Shown here in pieces: positions 26,116 through 34,194 of a DNA stretch of 64,000 bases. Position 1 is the first letter of the stretch; every line of letters begins with the position of its first letter. This DNA comes from Streptomyces seoulensis (GTDB lineage Bacteria; Actinomycetota; Actinomycetes; Streptomycetales; Streptomycetaceae), in assembly GCA_013364255.1 (NCBI GenBank), contig CP054936.1:5114853-5178852 (forward strand), read 5' to 3'. Under the pieces are notes generated by a model. The model searched no databases. It was not told where the DNA came from and saw only the letters and a list, made by a program, of their open reading frames with translations. The position numbers were made by a program, and so were the translations under genes.

Positions 26116-27141
26116 ATGGCTGCGGAGGCTGAGACGGTGAAGACCGCGTCGGTGAAGGCTGTGCCGGTGAAAAACATGGCCCTGGCCAAGGCGATCAACG
26201 AATCGCTGCGCCACGCCCTGGAGAACGACCCGAAGGTCCTCGTCATGGGCGAGGACGTCGGCAAGCTCGGCGGGGTGTTCCGGGTGACGGACGGACTGCA
26301 GAAGGACTTCGGCGAGAGCCGGGTGATCGACACCCCGCTCGCCGAGTCCGGCATCGTCGGCACGGCGATCGGCCTCGCGCTGCGCGGCTACCGCCCGGTG
26401 GTCGAGATCCAGTTCGACGGCTTCGTCTTCCCGGCGTACGACCAGATCGTCACGCAGCTGGCGAAGATGCACGCCCGCTCGCTGGGCAAGGTCAAGATGC
26501 CCGTCGTGATCCGCATCCCCTACGGCGGCGGCATCGGCGCGGTCGAGCACCACTCCGAGTCCCCGGAGGCGCTGTTCGCGCACGTGGCGGGCCTGAAGGT
26601 GGTCTCGCCTTCCAACGCCTCGGACGCCTACTGGATGATGCAGCAGGCCATCCAGAGCGACGACCCGGTGATCTACTTCGAGCCCAAGCGGCGCTACTGG
26701 GACAAGGCCGAGGTCGACACCGAGGCCATCCCCGCCCCGCTGCACAAGGCGCAGGTCGTCCGCGAGGGAACCGACCTGACCCTGGCGGCGTACGGCCCGA
26801 TGGTGAAGCTGTGCCAGGAGGCCGCCGCGGCCGCCGCCGAGGAGGGCAAGTCCCTGGAGGTCCTGGACCTGCGCTCGGTCTCGCCGCTGGACTTCGACGC
26901 GATCCAGGCGTCGGTGGAGAAGACCCGCCGCCTGGTGGTGGTGCACGAGGCGCCGGTGTTCTTCGGCTCCGGAGCGGAGATCGCCGCCCGCATCACCGAG
27001 CGCTGCTTCTACCACCTGGAGGCCCCGGTGCTCCGGGTCGGCGGCTACCACGCGCCGTACCCGCCGGCGCGCCTGGAGGAGGAGTACCTGCCGGACCTGG
27101 ACCGCGTGCTCGACGCCGTCGACCGCTCGCTGGCGTACTGA
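26116..27141 (+). CDS. bkdB: Branched-chain 2-oxoacid dehydrogenase E1 beta, operon 2
   Basis: The 341-residue transketolase-type beta subunit contains VMGEDVGKLGGVFRVTDG, DTPLAESGIVGTAIGLALRG, PYGGGIGAVEHHSESPEA and a C-terminal domain ending ARLEEEYLPDLDRVLDAVDR. It begins two bases after the E1alpha stop. ATG 26116 is taken as the start; ATG 26176 is a possible alternative because residues 2-20 (Ala/Lys/Val/Thr) are not conserved in operon 1. Confidence 0.9.
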   Translation: MAAEAETVKTASVKAVPVKNMALAKAINESLRHALENDPKVLVMGEDVGKLGGVFRVTDGLQKDFGESRVIDTPLAESGIVGTAIGLALRGYRPVVEIQFDGFVFPAYDQIVTQLAKMHARSLGKVKMPVVIRIPYGGGIGAVEHHSESPEALFAHVAGLKVVSPSNASDAYWMMQQAIQSDDPVIYFEPKRRYWDKAEVDTEAIPAPLHKAQVVREGTDLTLAAYGPMVKLCQEAAAAAAEEGKSLEVLDLRSVSPLDFDAIQASVEKTRRLVVVHEAPVFFGSGAEIAARITERCFYHLEAPVLRVGGYHAPYPPARLEEEYLPDLDRVLDAVDRSLAY

Positions 27142-27151
27142 GGAGAGGGTC

Positions 27152-28594
27152 GTGACGACGATGACCGACGCGTCCGTACGCGAGTTCAAGATGCCGGATG
27201 TCGGCGAGGGCCTGACCGAGGCCGAGATCCTCAAGTGGTACGTCCAGCCCGGTGACACCGTCACCGACGGCCAGGTCGTCTGCGAGGTCGAGACGGCCAA
27301 GGCGGCCGTCGAGCTGCCCATCCCCTACGACGGCGTGGTGCACGAGCTGCGCTTCCCCGAGGGCACCACGGTGGACGTGGGCACGGCGATCATCGCGATC
27401 GCGATGGCCGGCGCCCCGGCGGCCGAGCCGCAGCGGGTCGAGGCCCCGGCCGAGGCCGACCCGGCGGCCGGAGCGCGGCCGGCCGAGGAGCCGAAGCCGG
27501 AGGGCCGCCAGCCGGTCCTGGTGGGCTACGGCGTCTCCACCGCCGCCACCAAGCGCCGCCCCCGCAAGGGCGCCGGGACCGCCGCCCCGGCGGACGCGGC
27601 CCCGGCGGCGCCCCAGACGGAGCTGAACGGGAGCGCTGCGCCCCGGACGCCGGCCGCGGCGCCCGCCGGGGACCGGCCGCTGGCGAAGCCGCCGGTGCGC
27701 AAGCTCGCCAAGGACCTGGGCGTGGACCTGACCACGGTGGTTCCGTCCGGTCCTGACGGCATCATCACCCGCGAGGACGTCCACGCGGCGGTGGCCGCGG
27801 CGGTGCCCGCGCCCAAGACGCCCGAGCCGGCCGTGCCGCAGGCTCCGGAGCGGGCCGTGACGGCCCCGGCGTCCGCGCCGGTGTACGACGGCGCCCGTGA
27901 GACGCGGGTGCCCGTGAAGGGCGTCCGCAAGGCGACGGCGGCGGCGATGGTCGGCTCCGCGTTCACCGCGCCGCACGTCACGGAGTTCGTGACGGTGGAC
28001 GTGACGCGGACGATGAAGCTCGTCGAGGAGCTGAAGCAGGACAAGGAGTTCACCGGCCTGCGCGTGAACCCGCTCCTGCTGATCGCCAAGGCGCTGCTGG
28101 TCGCGATCAAGCGCAACCCGGACGTCAACGCGTCCTGGGACGAGGCCAACCAGGAGATCGTGCGCAAGCACTACGTCAACCTGGGCATCGCCGCGGCCAC
28201 CCCGCGCGGCCTGATCGTCCCGAACATCAAGGACGCCCACGCCCTCACGCTCCCGCGGCTCGCCGGGGCGCTCGGCGAACTGGTCGCGACGGCCCGCGAG
28301 GGCAGGACGTCCCCGGCGGCGATGCAGGGCGGCACGGTGACCATCACCAACGTCGGCGTCTTCGGCGTCGACACCGGCACGCCAATCCTCAACCCGGGCG
28401 AGTCCGCGATCCTCGCGGTCGGCGCGATCAAGCCCCAGCCGTGGGTGCACAAGGGCAAGGTCAAGCCCCGTCAGGTCACCACCCTGGCCCTCTCCTTCGA
28501 CCACCGCCTGGTCGACGGCGAGCTCGGCTCCAAGGTGCTGGCGGACGTGGCGGCGATCCTGGAACAGCCCAAGAGGCTGATCACCTGGGCGTGA
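27152..28594 (+). CDS. bkdC: Dihydrolipoamide acyltransferase E2, operon 2
   Basis: The 480-residue E2 has a lipoyl domain (Lys50 in VETAKAAVEL), a Pro/Ala/Glu linker, a peripheral-subunit-binding domain at about residues 178-215 (VRKLAKDLGVDLTTVVPSG) and a catalytic domain ending in LSFDHRLVDGELG with the active-site His. GAGGAGAGG precedes the GTG. The linker has no SGA tandem repeat, unlike the operon 1 copy. The operon ends in a strong terminator at 28624. Confidence 0.92.
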   Translation: MTTMTDASVREFKMPDVGEGLTEAEILKWYVQPGDTVTDGQVVCEVETAKAAVELPIPYDGVVHELRFPEGTTVDVGTAIIAIAMAGAPAAEPQRVEAPAEADPAAGARPAEEPKPEGRQPVLVGYGVSTAATKRRPRKGAGTAAPADAAPAAPQTELNGSAAPRTPAAAPAGDRPLAKPPVRKLAKDLGVDLTTVVPSGPDGIITREDVHAAVAAAVPAPKTPEPAVPQAPERAVTAPASAPVYDGARETRVPVKGVRKATAAAMVGSAFTAPHVTEFVTVDVTRTMKLVEELKQDKEFTGLRVNPLLLIAKALLVAIKRNPDVNASWDEANQEIVRKHYVNLGIAAATPRGLIVPNIKDAHALTLPRLAGALGELVATAREGRTSPAAMQGGTVTITNVGVFGVDTGTPILNPGESAILAVGAIKPQPWVHKGKVKPRQVTTLALSFDHRLVDGELGSKVLADVAAILEQPKRLITWA

Positions 28595-28623
28595 CGCCGA
28601 GGCCCGCGTAACCTGTCGTACCT

Positions 28624-28669
28624 GGAGGGGACGGCCGCAACTTCGGATTGCGACCGCCCCCTCCTTTTT
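28624..28669 (+). terminator. Intrinsic terminator of bkd operon 2
   Basis: A long GC stem beginning GGAGGGGACGGCCGCAA closes on TTGCGACCGCCCCCTCC with a CTTCGGA loop, followed at once by TTTTT. A T-run of this kind is rare in such GC-rich DNA and makes this the clearest Rho-independent terminator in the window. Confidence 0.9.
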
Positions 28670-28700
28670 CGCTCCCGATCCGGCCCCGACGGGCCGTGGG

Positions 28701-28949
28701 TCAGGTCTGGTGGAGCACGTACACGGGCGCCCCGTTCTCCGCCGCGCCCCGGGAGCGGATGCAGGCGTGCCTGCGCAGCATGCGGAGGCAGTCGTTGACC
28801 CGGCGCACGGTCAGTCCGGTGCGGGCCGCGATGGACTCGATCGGCACCCGCAGCTCGCCCTGCTCGACGAGGACCGGCGCGATCACCACGGCCACCGTCC
28901 AGACGTCCTCCGTCACGGACAGCCGGCGCCGCCAGTCGGCGAGGACGGA
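28701..28949 (-). pseudogene. C-terminal part of the Bro-N gene, beyond an amber stop
   Basis: The reading frame of the upstream Bro-N gene continues past TAG 28950-28952 for 82 codons, beginning SVLADWRRRLSVTEDVW, with a winged-helix-like segment (ESIAARTGLTVRRVNDCLRM) and a natural end at VYVLHQT. The frame is intact and has host-like codon use, so it reads as the missing DNA-binding tail. It could be translated alone from GTG 28916 or by readthrough. Confidence 0.6.
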
Positions 28950-29720
28950 CTACGTGGTGGCGTGGTCGCCGAACGTCCCGGTGGGCGAGGGGCGGCCCAG
29001 GACGAGGCCGTCGAGCCGGTCGGCGATGCGCTCCATGGCCTGCGCCATGGCCTGCTGGGCGACGAGGGCGGCCTGCTGGGCGGCGAGCGCGGCCTGCTCG
29101 GTGGTGAGGGCGGCCTGCTGGGTGGCCAGGGTCGCCTGCTGGGTGGCCAGCATCTCCTTCTGCAGCGTGAGCGCTTCACGCTGTGCGACTGCAAGGTCCT
29201 CGTCCACCTGGAGGTTGTGCGCCTCCAGCCGGACGATGGCCTCGGCGACCTGTTCCGGCATGGCGTAGGCGATCGGGGCGCCCGGGCCGGCCGGCTGCAC
29301 CTCGGCCTCCTCCAGGCTGTAGGACCCCTCCCGCTGCACGGTCTCGATCACCTCCGCGACCCACTGCTTGAAGGGCGCGCAGGCGGGCTTGGTGCAGGCG
29401 TTGACGAGCAGGACGAGACCTTGCAGAGAGAGCACATTCAGGTCTCGACGCCACTCTCTACCTGCGGGAATGCTGAGACCGTAAGCTCCAGTTACGGTCT
29501 CGAGGATCTCTCGATGACCCTCCGGGACATGGTCGGCGAGAGCCTGCCGAGAGTTGGTGTGGCCAAGCTCCTTGCAGACGTCGACGGCCGGGAACCAATG
29601 GGCCCCGTCCGGCATGGTGAGCCGTCGTACGCGGGCTCCGGTCGCCGCGTAGACGAAGTCGCTGACGTCGATCGCCTCGTGGCGACCGGTCGACTCGGGC
29701 TGTTTGCTGGGTTCGTTCAC
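28950..29720 (-). pseudogene. Bro-N (phage antirepressor-like) protein, truncated by amber codon
   Basis: The 256-residue product has an N-terminal Bro-N domain (FVYAATGARVRRLTMPDG, WFPAVDVCKELGHTN, LNVLSLQGLVLLVNACTK), then a coiled coil of seven-residue repeats rich in Thr-Gln-Gln-Ala-Ala-Leu, then TAG. The frame stays open for a further 82 codons (28701-28949) encoding a winged-helix-like tail, so the full gene was probably about 340 codons. I chose GTG 29720 because GGAGG lies 8 bases upstream. Codons AGA, ATT, GTA, TCT and CAA cluster in the Bro-N half, unlike neighbouring genes, suggesting transfer from a phage. The truncated protein may still be made. Confidence 0.7.
29475..29501. repeat. 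Perfect 10-bp inverted repeat inside the Bro-N gene
   Basis: GAGACCGTAA and TTACGGTCTC flank a 7-bp loop. The site lies in the coding region, about 220 bp from the start, and related GAGACC/GGTCTC words occur at 29415 and 29451. It may be a binding site of the gene's own product or chance; no function is shown. Confidence 0.5.
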
Positions 29721-29882
29721 GTGAACCACCTCCGCTGCGGAAGGTAGAACGAAGAAAAGTGAATATGCCAGTTCGCCCAGGGATGTTCACGATTGAGGGG
29801 GAAGATCACCGGAAGCGGTCCGGAGGACGGCCGGCGGCGTGTATGGCGGTGTCGTCGCGGAACGTGTTCCCCGCAGGGAAAA

Positions 29883-29915
29883 GGGGCCCGTCGCCGGTGG
29901 TCGGCGACGGGCCCC
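29883..29915 (-). terminator. Intrinsic terminator of the K15-like transpeptidase gene
   Basis: Two perfect 14-bp arms (GGGGCCCGTCGCCG at 29883-29896 and its complement at 29902-29915) enclose a 5-bp loop 17 bp after the stop. On the minus strand the stem is followed by TTTTCCC, fitting Rho-independent termination. Confidence 0.85.
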
Positions 29916-29932
29916 TCGTCCTGCCGGAGGGC

Positions 29933-30835
29933 TCAGCCCAGGCGGGCGAAGCCGTAGTTGAGGAGCTTGGTGGCGTCGGTGGCGCGCTGGTTGATGGAGG
30001 AGGAGGCCAGGACCGTGCCGATGACGGTCTTGTTGCCGCGGGTGGCGGCGAAGACCAGGCAGTACTTGGCCTCGGGGCCGGAGCCCGTCTTCACGCCGAT
30101 GGCGCCCTTGTAGCTGCTCAGCAGCGTGTTCGTGTTGGTCCAGGTCGCCATCGTGCGGGTGCTGCCCGTCTTGGTGACGGTCTTGGCCGTGTACGACTTG
30201 GTCTTCACGATCGCGCGGAAGTTGGCGCTCTTCATCGCGCTGCTGGCGATCTTCGTCAGGTCGCGCGGCGTCGAGTAGTTCTTGCCGTTGCCGATGCCGT
30301 CGAACGAGTCGAAGTGCGTGTTCGTCAGCTTCAGGTCCTTCGCGGCGGTGTTCATCTTGCCGATGAACGACTTCACCCGCGCGGAGGTGGTCGAGCCGGT
30401 GCCGTACTTGTCGGCCAGCGCGTACGCGGCGTCGCAGCCCGAGGGCAGCATCAGACCGTACAGCAGCTGACGCACGGTCACCTTGTCGCCCACGATGAGG
30501 TGGGCCTGGGAGGCGTTGTTCTTGACGACGTAGTCGCTGTACGCCTTCTGGATGGTGACCTTGGCGTCGAGGTTCAGGTTCTTCTGCGCGAGCACGACCT
30601 TGGCGGTCATGATCTTCGTGGTGGAGCCGGTGGACAGCTTGGTGTCCGCGGACTTCGTGTAGAGCGACGCGCTGTTCGCGTTGTTCATCACGTAGCCGCC
30701 CTTGGCCACGATCGAGGGCGCGGTGACGGCCTGCGCGGGCAGGGCGGTGAGCGCACCGGTGGCGAGGACGGCGCCGGTGGTCATGGCGACGGCGGTGGCT
30801 CTGCGGAGGCGGATGGCCTTGATGCCGGTTTTCAA
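29933..30835 (-). CDS. D-alanyl-D-alanine transpeptidase/carboxypeptidase, K15-like
   Basis: This secreted serine peptidase (family S11, low-molecular-weight penicillin-binding protein) acts on peptidoglycan stem peptides outside the membrane. A signal peptide ends AQA before VTAPSIVAKGGY. Counting from that Val, the active-site motif STTK begins at Ser35, the second motif is Ser96-Gly97-Cys98 rather than the usual Ser-x-Asn, and KTG follows in GVKTGSG. These positions and the Cys match the Streptomyces K15 DD-transpeptidase. I propose a TTG start at 30835 with GGGG 8 bases upstream; an ATG 17 codons later would cut the signal peptide. A strong terminator follows. Confidence 0.88.
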   Translation of the reverse strand: MKTGIKAIRLRRATAVAMTTGAVLATGALTALPAQAVTAPSIVAKGGYVMNNANSASLYTKSADTKLSTGSTTKIMTAKVVLAQKNLNLDAKVTIQKAYSDYVVKNNASQAHLIVGDKVTVRQLLYGLMLPSGCDAAYALADKYGTGSTTSARVKSFIGKMNTAAKDLKLTNTHFDSFDGIGNGKNYSTPRDLTKIASSAMKSANFRAIVKTKSYTAKTVTKTGSTRTMATWTNTNTLLSSYKGAIGVKTGSGPEAKYCLVFAATRGNKTVIGTVLASSSINQRATDATKLLNYGFARLG

Positions 30836-31031
30836 GTGAGGTACCCCGAATACGTTGAATGCCCCTACGGTGCGGCAGAGTTGAGTACCCAGCAAAGTGG
30901 GGCCGCACGTGTCTGACTCGTAACTAGCACAGAAGGTTGTGCGGTTGCCGGGGACGGGTGCCCCGTGGTCCGCGCGGTCCGCATGCTGGACGGGGCGAGT
31001 CTTGTGTACGTGTTGTATCTATGCTGTGGAC

Positions 31032-31682
31032 ATGATCTCGTCCGTGAAGCGGCCCCCGGCCGCCGACCGTGTGTACACCCACGTCAAGCAAGCCGTGCTC
31101 GACCGCCGCTACGAGGGCGGCACCCTGCTGACCGAGGGCGAGCTGGCCGAGGCCGTCGGGGTGTCGCGCACCCCGGTGCGCGAGGCGCTGCTCCGCCTCG
31201 AGGTCGAGGGGCTGCTCAAGCTCTACCCGAAGAAGGGAGCGCTCGTCCTGCCGGTCTCCGCGCAGGAGATCGCGGACGTCGTCGAGACCCGGCGGCTCGT
31301 CGAGGGCCACGCGGTGCGCAAGGCCGTGCCCGCTCCGGCCGGTCTGCTGCGGCGGCTGGAGGAACTGCTCGAACAGCAGAAGCGGCAGGCCGCCGCCGGT
31401 GATCTGGCCGCCGCCGCCGTCACCGACCGCTGCTTCCACGCCGAGATCGTCCGCAGCGGCGGCAACGAGATCCTCTCCCGCCTCTACGACCAGCTGCGCG
31501 ACCGGCAGCTGCGGATGGGCGTCGCCGTCATGCACTCCCATCCCGACCGGATCGCCAAGACCCTCGCCGAGCACGAGGCGATCCTCACGGCACTGCGCGA
31601 GGGCGACGCCGAGGCCGCCGTCGACATCGTGCACGGACACGTCAGCTGGTTCTCCCACCTGGCCCGGGGAGAGGTCCGATGA
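31032..31682 (+). CDS. GntR family regulator, FCD (FadR) subfamily
   Basis: The 216-residue protein has an N-terminal winged helix (GELAEAVGVSRTPVREALLR, LEVEGLLKLYPKKGALVL) and an all-helical FCD ligand domain with metal-ligand-type residues (DRCFHAEIVRSGGN, HSHPDRI, HEAILTALREGDAEAA). This subfamily senses small organic acids. The 4-base overlap with the MFS gene indicates it controls, and is co-transcribed with, that transporter. The TTGTGTAC/TTGTAT words just upstream are possible operator half-sites. Confidence 0.9.
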   Translation: MISSVKRPPAADRVYTHVKQAVLDRRYEGGTLLTEGELAEAVGVSRTPVREALLRLEVEGLLKLYPKKGALVLPVSAQEIADVVETRRLVEGHAVRKAVPAPAGLLRRLEELLEQQKRQAAAGDLAAAAVTDRCFHAEIVRSGGNEILSRLYDQLRDRQLRMGVAVMHSHPDRIAKTLAEHEAILTALREGDAEAAVDIVHGHVSWFSHLARGEVR

Positions 31683-32998
31683 GCTCCTCCACCAGCCGTC
31701 CCACGGCCGCCGTGACGCTGCCCGGCGACCCGCCCGGCGGACGGCGCGCGGTCGCCGTGTGGAGCATCGGCGTCGCCGTCTACTTCGTCGCCGTCATCTT
31801 CCGCACCTCGCTCGGCGTCGCCGGTCTCGACGCCGCCGACCGGTTCCACGTCAACGCCTCCGCGCTGTCCACGTTCTCGATCCTCCAGCTGCTCGTGTAC
31901 GCGGGCATGCAGATACCCGTCGGCCTGCTGGTCGACCGGCTCGGCACCAAGAAGGTGCTGGGCATCGGCGTCGTCCTGTTCACGGCGGGACAGCTCGGTT
32001 TCGCCTTCTCCCCGACCTACGGCAGCGCGCTCGCCTCGCGCGCGCTGCTGGGCTGCGGCGACGCGATGACGTTCATCAGCGTGCTGCGGCTGGGCACCCG
32101 GTGGTTCCCCGCCCGGCGCGGGCCGCTGGTCGCGCAGCTCGCCGGACTCGTCGGCATGGCGGGCAACCTGGTCTCCACGCTGGTGCTGGCCCGGCTGCTG
32201 CACGGGGTGGGCTGGACCTGGGCGTTCGGCGGCAGCGCGGTGGCCGGTGCGGTGGTGCTGGTGCTGCTGGCGCTGTTCCTGAAGGACCACCCCGAGGGGT
32301 TCGAGCCGGCGCCGCAGTCGCATCGGGGCGCCGCGTACGTGCGGCGGCAGATCGCCGCGTCCTGGCGGGAGCCGGGGACGCGGCTGGGGATGTGGGTGCA
32401 CTTCACCACGCAGTTCCCGGCCATGGTGTTCCTGCTGCTGTGGGGCCTGCCGTTCCTGGTGGAGGCGCAGGGGCTGTCGCGGGGGAGCGCGGGCGACCTG
32501 CTCACGCTGGTCGTGCTGTCGAACATGGCCGTCGGGCTCGTCTACGGGCAGATCGTCGCCCGGCATCACGCGGCGCGGCTGCCGCTGGCGCTGGGGACGG
32601 TGGCGGCGACGGCCGTCGCGTGGGCGGCGACGCTGGCGTGTCCCGGGGGGCGGGCGCCGATGTGGCTGCTGGTGGTGCTGTGCGTGGTCCTCGGAGCGTG
32701 CGGGCCGGCCTCGATGATCGGGTTCGACTTCGCCCGGCCGGCGAACCCGGCGGAGCGTCAGGGAACCGCCTCCGGGATCACCAACATGGGCGGTTTCGTC
32801 GCCTCGATGACGACGTTGTTCGCGATCGGGGTGCTGCTGGACGCCACCGGGGACGACTACCGGGTCGCGTTCTCGGCGGTGTTCGTGCTGCAGGCGGTGG
32901 GGGTCTCGCAGATTCTGCGGTTGCGCGGGCGGGTGGCCCGGCGGGAGCGTGAGCGGCTGGTGGCCAGCCGGGTGGAGACGGTGCACGTCCCCGCGTGA
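31679..32998 (+). CDS. Major facilitator superfamily transporter
   Basis: The 439-residue inner-membrane protein has 12 predicted helices. The loop after helix 2 carries GLLVDRLGTKKVLGIG, the MFS motif A (G-x-x-x-D-x-x-G-x-(K/R)). FKDHPEGFEPAPQ resembles the central loop of organic-acid or drug transporters. The substrate cannot be read from sequence; pairing with a GntR/FCD regulator favours a carboxylate or sugar acid. GGGGAGAGG precedes the ATG. Confidence 0.88.
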   Translation: MSSSTSRPTAAVTLPGDPPGGRRAVAVWSIGVAVYFVAVIFRTSLGVAGLDAADRFHVNASALSTFSILQLLVYAGMQIPVGLLVDRLGTKKVLGIGVVLFTAGQLGFAFSPTYGSALASRALLGCGDAMTFISVLRLGTRWFPARRGPLVAQLAGLVGMAGNLVSTLVLARLLHGVGWTWAFGGSAVAGAVVLVLLALFLKDHPEGFEPAPQSHRGAAYVRRQIAASWREPGTRLGMWVHFTTQFPAMVFLLLWGLPFLVEAQGLSRGSAGDLLTLVVLSNMAVGLVYGQIVARHHAARLPLALGTVAATAVAWAATLACPGGRAPMWLLVVLCVVLGACGPASMIGFDFARPANPAERQGTASGITNMGGFVASMTTLFAIGVLLDATGDDYRVAFSAVFVLQAVGVSQILRLRGRVARRERERLVASRVETVHVPA

Positions 32999-33149
32999 CG
33001 CCGCGCCGCGCTGGGCTCGGCGGTGAGTCGACGTGCCGCCGCGCCCGCCCGTGCCGCCCCAGCGGCACGACTGCCCGCAGCTGTGACGGCACGGGGCGGC
33101 CGCCCGTTTCCGCGGGAGCAGAGGTGGAACGGCCGTCTGCCGGACCGGG

Positions 33150-33974
33150 TTACTGCGTCACCGTGAAGTTGCGGAGGATGGCCGCGGAGAGGTCCGGGTC
33201 GCCGTCCGTCTTGACGCGGTCCGCGACCGCTTCGGGGGTGGTGCGACCGCAGGCGAGGCGGACGTACGTCTCCCAGTCGAGGGTGAGGGAGGCGGCCGGG
33301 CCGAGGGCCGGGGCCGTCTCCAGGGTGCCGCGGCCCTGGATGTCGACGCGGATCGTCCGCAGGAACTCCACCGGGCCGTGCACGTCGAAGACGATCGCCG
33401 AACTGCGCGGCGCGTCCGCCTTCTCCGCGACCACCCGCGGCAGGGCGTCGAGCAGATAGTCCCGGGCGACGTGCGCGCCGGGCGAGTCGAGGTCGCCGGG
33501 GCGGCCGAGGGCGGCGCGCAGGTCCTGCTCGTGCACCCAGATGTCGAACGCCCGGTAGCGCATGGACTCTTCCAGGGTGATCTCCGTGCCGAGCGGACCG
33601 CGCACCTTGGCGCCCGGGTCCCGGGACTCGTTGCGCAGCTGGCGGTTGCGGCGGATGACCGTGTACTCCAGCTCGGAGGTCATCTCCGGCGCCGTGTGGT
33701 GGCGGCGGACGTCGACCTGCATCTCCATGTACCGCTGGTGGTCGTTGGTGACGTGGAACAGGTCGCGCGGCAGCGAGTGGATGGGCCGCGGGTCGCCCAG
33801 CGCCTCGCAGTCCATGCCGATCACATGCGAGACGATGTCCCGCACCGACCAGCCCGGGCACGGGGTCCGCCGGTTCCACTCGCCCTCCACGAGCGGCTGC
33901 ACCAGCTCGGATATCGCCTCGACGGAGTGGGTCCAGGCATCGGCGTAGGGCTGGAGGACGGGATGCAGACTCAC
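33150..33974 (-). CDS. Maleylpyruvate isomerase-family mycothiol-dependent enzyme
   Basis: The 274-residue protein has the DinB-like N-terminal domain of mycothiol-dependent enzymes (LVEGEWNRRTPCPGWSVRD, then IVSHVIGMDCEAL, with the conserved Trp and metal His) and a C-terminal SCP2-like domain (LTLDWETYVRLACGRTTPE). These actinobacterial proteins isomerise or detoxify substrates using mycothiol; the reaction here is unknown. The GTG start follows GAGGGG by 9 bases. Confidence 0.82.
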   Translation of the reverse strand: MSLHPVLQPYADAWTHSVEAISELVQPLVEGEWNRRTPCPGWSVRDIVSHVIGMDCEALGDPRPIHSLPRDLFHVTNDHQRYMEMQVDVRRHHTAPEMTSELEYTVIRRNRQLRNESRDPGAKVRGPLGTEITLEESMRYRAFDIWVHEQDLRAALGRPGDLDSPGAHVARDYLLDALPRVVAEKADAPRSSAIVFDVHGPVEFLRTIRVDIQGRGTLETAPALGPAASLTLDWETYVRLACGRTTPEAVADRVKTDGDPDLSAAILRNFTVTQ

Positions 33975-34066
33975 GGAACGGGACCCCTCGGCGGTCGGTA
34001 CACGGGCAGGTGGCGGCGGCATTGCCAGTGGGCGGTGGCTGCGGTCGGCGGGTGTCTGGCGATTCT

Positions 34067-34106
34067 CCCGCGCTCTCGCTCCGCTTCGAGCGGGGAGGAC
34101 CCCCAA
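34067..34106. repeat. Second copy of the GC-rich stem-loop element
   Basis: CTCCCGCGCTC and GAGCGGGGAG form an imperfect stem, followed by GACCCCCAA, in the spacer between divergent genes. The stem-plus-tail design matches 24801-24853, so the two are probably members of one dispersed intergenic family. An adjacent inverted repeat, AAGCAC/GTGCTT, lies at 34121-34139. Confidence 0.5.
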
Positions 34107-34194
34107 GTTACGCTGCTGTGAAGCACCCCGGCAGTGCTTTCGTGTGACGATCGTAGGCCCGTGTGGACAACTCGAATGCCAGGACGGTGGTAGT

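Noticed and set aside
28960..29200. Seven-residue Gln/Ala repeats considered as an amyloid or adhesin domain
   Set aside because: The heptad pattern fits a coiled coil, as is common between Bro-N and C-terminal domains.
29712..29725. CACGTG-centred palindrome at the Bro-N gene start as a parS site
   Set aside because: It matches only 11 of 14 parS positions and both outer arms differ; the symmetry is shorter than in real sites.
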